From Proteiniphilum sp. UBA5384 (GTDB lineage Bacteria; Bacteroidota; Bacteroidia; Bacteroidales; Dysgonomonadaceae), in contig NZ_DHOS01000052.1 in assembly GCF_002410825.1 (NCBI RefSeq), forward strand, positions 115,711 through 179,710: 64,000 bases of DNA, in the 5' to 3' direction. A program made the translations under genes and the position numbers. Of this stretch, positions 62,394 to 64,000 are shown one piece after another. The notes beneath the pieces are model-generated. The model searched no databases and was not told the origin of the DNA. It saw nothing but the letters and a program-made list of their open reading frames with translations. The first letter of the stretch is position 1. The number at the start of each line of letters is the position of its first letter.

Positions 62394-62670
62394 AGTGGTG
62401 CAAACAGAACGATGCGGTTGCCGTAAGCTTTAGTCTTGAGCATCCTTGCCCCTTCTCTAATAAGTCGTACCGATTCCTGATCGGCGGCATTGATAAGGAT
62501 TGCGGTTTCTTCCAGATTCAGTCGATTTTTGGACAATGACTTATTGATCACGGGTGCACCTTGTCGGGAGAAGAGGCTGTATTATTCAGGTACTCCCATA
62601 TCTCACCTGCATCTATAAACAGTTTCATGGGAATATTCGGAATACGGTATGTTTCAGGTTTAAATTGCAT
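62324..62670 (-). pseudogene. hydG: 5' remnant of hydG ([FeFe]-hydrogenase maturase), frameshifted and truncated
   Basis: From the ATG at 62670 the reading is MQFKPETYRIPNI, then FIDAGEIWEYLNNTASSPDK, ending at a stop (62548-62550). A one-base frameshift restores INKSLSKNRLNLEETAILIN, followed by EGARMLK and YGNRIVLFAPLYVGNKCANDC, all typical HydG N-terminal text. After CxxxC the third cluster Cys and everything downstream is gone. About 110 residues of a ~470-residue enzyme remain. A -7 box TATCTTTG at 62697-62704 survives upstream. The intact enzyme is a radical SAM tyrosine lyase making CO and cyanide for the H-cluster. Confidence 0.82.
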
Positions 62671-62696
62671 AAGAAAAATATTTACTCTCACACTTA

Positions 62697-62704
62697 CAAA
62701 GATA
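62697..62704 (-). promoter_or_regulatory. -7 element TATCTTTG of the hydG remnant
   Basis: It is an exact TAnnTTTG match 26 bp before the hydG remnant ATG; -33 not clear. It appears to be a fossil promoter. Confidence 0.35.
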
Positions 62705-62766
62705 ACATTATCAGTACAATTTAGCCGTTGTGCTTCGATATAATTTTCAACTTGATTAAAAATATA

Positions 62767-62774
62767 TATCTTTG
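62767..62774 (+). promoter_or_regulatory. -7 element TATCTTTG of dapA
   Basis: It is an exact TAnnTTTG match giving a long dapA leader of about 170 nt. The -33 region is only TTTTC. The leader holds a small open frame (62883-62930). Confidence 0.4.
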
Positions 62775-62882
62775 TAGTTCTGGATCATTTTGTTTATTAT
62801 ACAAGTGTTCCGAAAATAAACTGCTGGAAAAAAACAACTATTTCGTTGAAAAACCCGAATAGAACGCACGTTTACTTGCATT

Positions 62883-62930
62883 ATGTCGTTGAGAGAATTA
62901 AAAATCGAGCCGCGGAGGCGACTCACATAA
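62883..62930 (+). other. Possible 15-codon leader ORF before dapA
   Basis: ATG to TAA encodes MSLRELKIEPRRRLT, and its last codons lie in a potential hairpin (GAGCCGC / GCGACTC with one mismatch, 62905-62922). It ends 20 bp before the dapA ATG. It could be a regulatory leader or chance. No lysine run is present, so classical lysine attenuation is not supported. Confidence 0.2.
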
Positions 62931-62950
62931 TCTAATGTAACTGAACTTTC

Positions 62951-63859
62951 ATGTCAAAAGTTGACTTTCAAGGCTTGGGGGTGGCCTTAATCACTCCCTT
63001 TAAAGAGGATAATTCCATAGATTACGAAGCGCTTTCCCGATTGATAGAATTCCAACTGGAGAGCGGCACCAATTATATAGCGGCAATGGGTACGACTGCC
63101 GAACCCCCTACGCTCTCAAAGAAAGAGAAGCGGGATGTAGCCGGTTTTATAGTAGATCGTGTGAAAGGGAGAATTCCGGTGGTATTGGGAGTGGGTGGCA
63201 ATAATACCGCCGATCTGGTAGATGAACTGAAGAATACTGATTTTTCAGGGATAAGCGCCATATTGTCTGTCACCCCTTATTACAATAAACCCACGCAAGA
63301 AGGTCTTTATCAGCATTATTGCACTTTATCGCAGGCCTCGCCCCTTCCTGTTATCCTTTATAATGTGCCCGGGAGAACCGGTGTGAATATGTCTGCCGAA
63401 ACCACCTTGCGTTTAGCCCGTGACTGTAGCAACATTCTTGCTGTGAAAGAGGCCTCGGGTGATCTTGAACAGATTAAAACGATTATAAATAATGCTCCTG
63501 AAGGATTTCATGTTATATCGGGAGATGATGCCATCACTACCGACGTGATTTCACTTGGGGGGATAGGTGTAATTTCGGTTTTTGCCAACGCTTTTCCCGG
63601 TGAAATGGCATGGTTAGTGAAGAATGCCCTCGAGGGAAATGCGACGGATGCACACCATAAGATGGATGCCAATTTTGATGCGCTTTTCCGGCTTATGTTC
63701 GTGGAGGGCAATCCTGCGGGTGTAAAATGCCTTCTCCATCTGAGAGGTATGATCCATAACAAGCTTCGGTTACCATTGGTTCCTGTAAGTGAGAAAACAA
63801 GGCGGGAGATAAAGAGGGAACTAGATAAATATGTTAAAAAAGAATTTTTTAGGCAATAA
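62951..63859 (+). CDS. dapA: 4-hydroxy-tetrahydrodipicolinate synthase
   Basis: This 302-residue cytoplasmic TIM-barrel aldolase condenses pyruvate with aspartate semialdehyde in lysine/diaminopimelate synthesis. It starts MSKVDFQGLGVALITPFKED. The phosphate/pyruvate loop is MGTTAEPPTLSKKEK, the catalytic Tyr is in ILYNVPGRTGVNMS, and the Schiff-base Lys is in LAVKEASGDLEQ. HVISGDDAIT and GGIGVISVFAN complete the family pattern. Only the terminal KKEFFRQ slightly exceeds the usual length. It is transcribed away from lysS and the hydG scar. Confidence 0.96.
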   Translation: MSKVDFQGLGVALITPFKEDNSIDYEALSRLIEFQLESGTNYIAAMGTTAEPPTLSKKEKRDVAGFIVDRVKGRIPVVLGVGGNNTADLVDELKNTDFSGISAILSVTPYYNKPTQEGLYQHYCTLSQASPLPVILYNVPGRTGVNMSAETTLRLARDCSNILAVKEASGDLEQIKTIINNAPEGFHVISGDDAITTDVISLGGIGVISVFANAFPGEMAWLVKNALEGNATDAHHKMDANFDALFRLMFVEGNPAGVKCLLHLRGMIHNKLRLPLVPVSEKTRREIKRELDKYVKKEFFRQ

Positions 63860-63922
63860 AATGGTAAAATTAAAATATAATGATATAAATTTGCGACAAA
63901 TTAATTGAAAAAGTAGAGACAA

Positions 63923-64000
63923 ATGAGATTTAAGTCAGAAAGCCGCACAATAGGCCTCTTTTTGTTAACAATTATTAACGGGGGGGGGGGGCAAATCCAA
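63923..64000 (+). CDS. Unidentified ORF start containing a G12 tract (runs off the right edge)
   Basis: An ATG at 63923 opens a frame MRFKSESRTIGLFLLTIING that continues through twelve G residues (63980-63991) to the edge. A -7-like TAAATTTG lies at 63886-63893. A signal-anchor-like hydrophobic stretch is suggested, but too little is present to name it. The G-run could make the frame phase-variable or could be a sequencing problem. Confidence 0.3.
   Translation, partial: MRFKSESRTIGLFLLTIINGGGGQIQ

Noticed and set aside
62883..62930. Classical lysine attenuator leader peptide
   Set aside because: The peptide has only one Lys and there is no terminator hairpin with a T-tract after it.
62775..62950. 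Lysine riboswitch before dapA
   Set aside because: The leader is about 170 nt but I cannot trace the conserved multi-helix core; only one short hairpin is apparent.
1..64000. CRISPR arrays, tRNA/rRNA genes, transposases, integrases, prophage genes
   Set aside because: I looked for regularly spaced repeats, cloverleaf-like segments and typical recombinase motifs and saw none that could be supported by eye.

Overview
The window is chromosomal DNA of a Bacteroidota bacterium, most likely order Bacteroidales and perhaps the Dysgonomonadaceae (Proteiniphilum/Petrimonas-like). The evidence is two SusC/SusD pairs, Bacteroidetes-type promoters (TTG, about 20 bp, TAnnTTTG), weak ribosome sites, and families typical of the phylum (DUF4494, DUF4434, DUF4855, DUF5018, a kinase-RapZ fusion, an rSAM/lipoprotein pair). 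The genus is inference. No rRNA, tRNA, CRISPR, transposase or prophage genes were seen.

Layout. 1-11.3 kb is mostly housekeeping: a HipA-like kinase fragment, nicotinamidase, a degenerate radical SAM/lipoprotein pair, a TonB receptor, a DUF554 protein, DUF4494-YggS, a DHOD-like protein, OxyR, an HD phosphohydrolase and GrpE-DnaJ. 11.4-28.3 kb is a complete beta-mannan utilisation locus. It runs AraC regulator, SusC, SusD, a duplicated-domain surface glycan-binding lipoprotein, GH26, a GH43-like enzyme with an F5/8C domain, a CBM35-like-GH26, GH130 mannosylglucose phosphorylase, a GPH symporter, cellobiose 2-epimerase and an Asp-box sialidase-like protein. Mannan is cut outside by GH26. Mannobiose is imported and epimerised to mannosylglucose, which is phosphorolysed to mannose 1-phosphate and glucose.

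28.4-30.5 kb holds the wreck of an acetyl-CoA synthetase gene and an Ada-type DNA repair regulator. 30.5-50.9 kb is a run of 14 genes on the minus strand forming a second SusCD locus with no recognisable glycoside hydrolase or polysaccharide lyase. It carries two exported Gfo/Idh/MocA oxidoreductases, two exported xylose-isomerase-like TIM barrels, two DUF4434 proteins, a FAD oxidoreductase, an SGNH esterase, a DUF4855 protein, an AGE epimerase and an MFS sugar porter. I read it as a candidate oxidative (3-keto-sugar type) glycan-cleavage system in the cell envelope. This is the best candidate for a poorly described system in the window.

51.2-64 kb is again core metabolism, mostly on the minus strand: MurU-like nucleotidyltransferase, AmgK-like kinase fused to a RapZ C-terminal domain, NAD synthase, transglutaminase lipoprotein, HAD phosphatase, Pgi, GpsA, LysS, and DapA on the plus strand. 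Between lysS and dapA lies a deletion scar holding the 5' parts of hydG and, probably, a DRTGG-domain gene, which suggests loss of an [FeFe]-hydrogenase maturation locus. A 12-G homopolymer lies 9 bases before the right edge.
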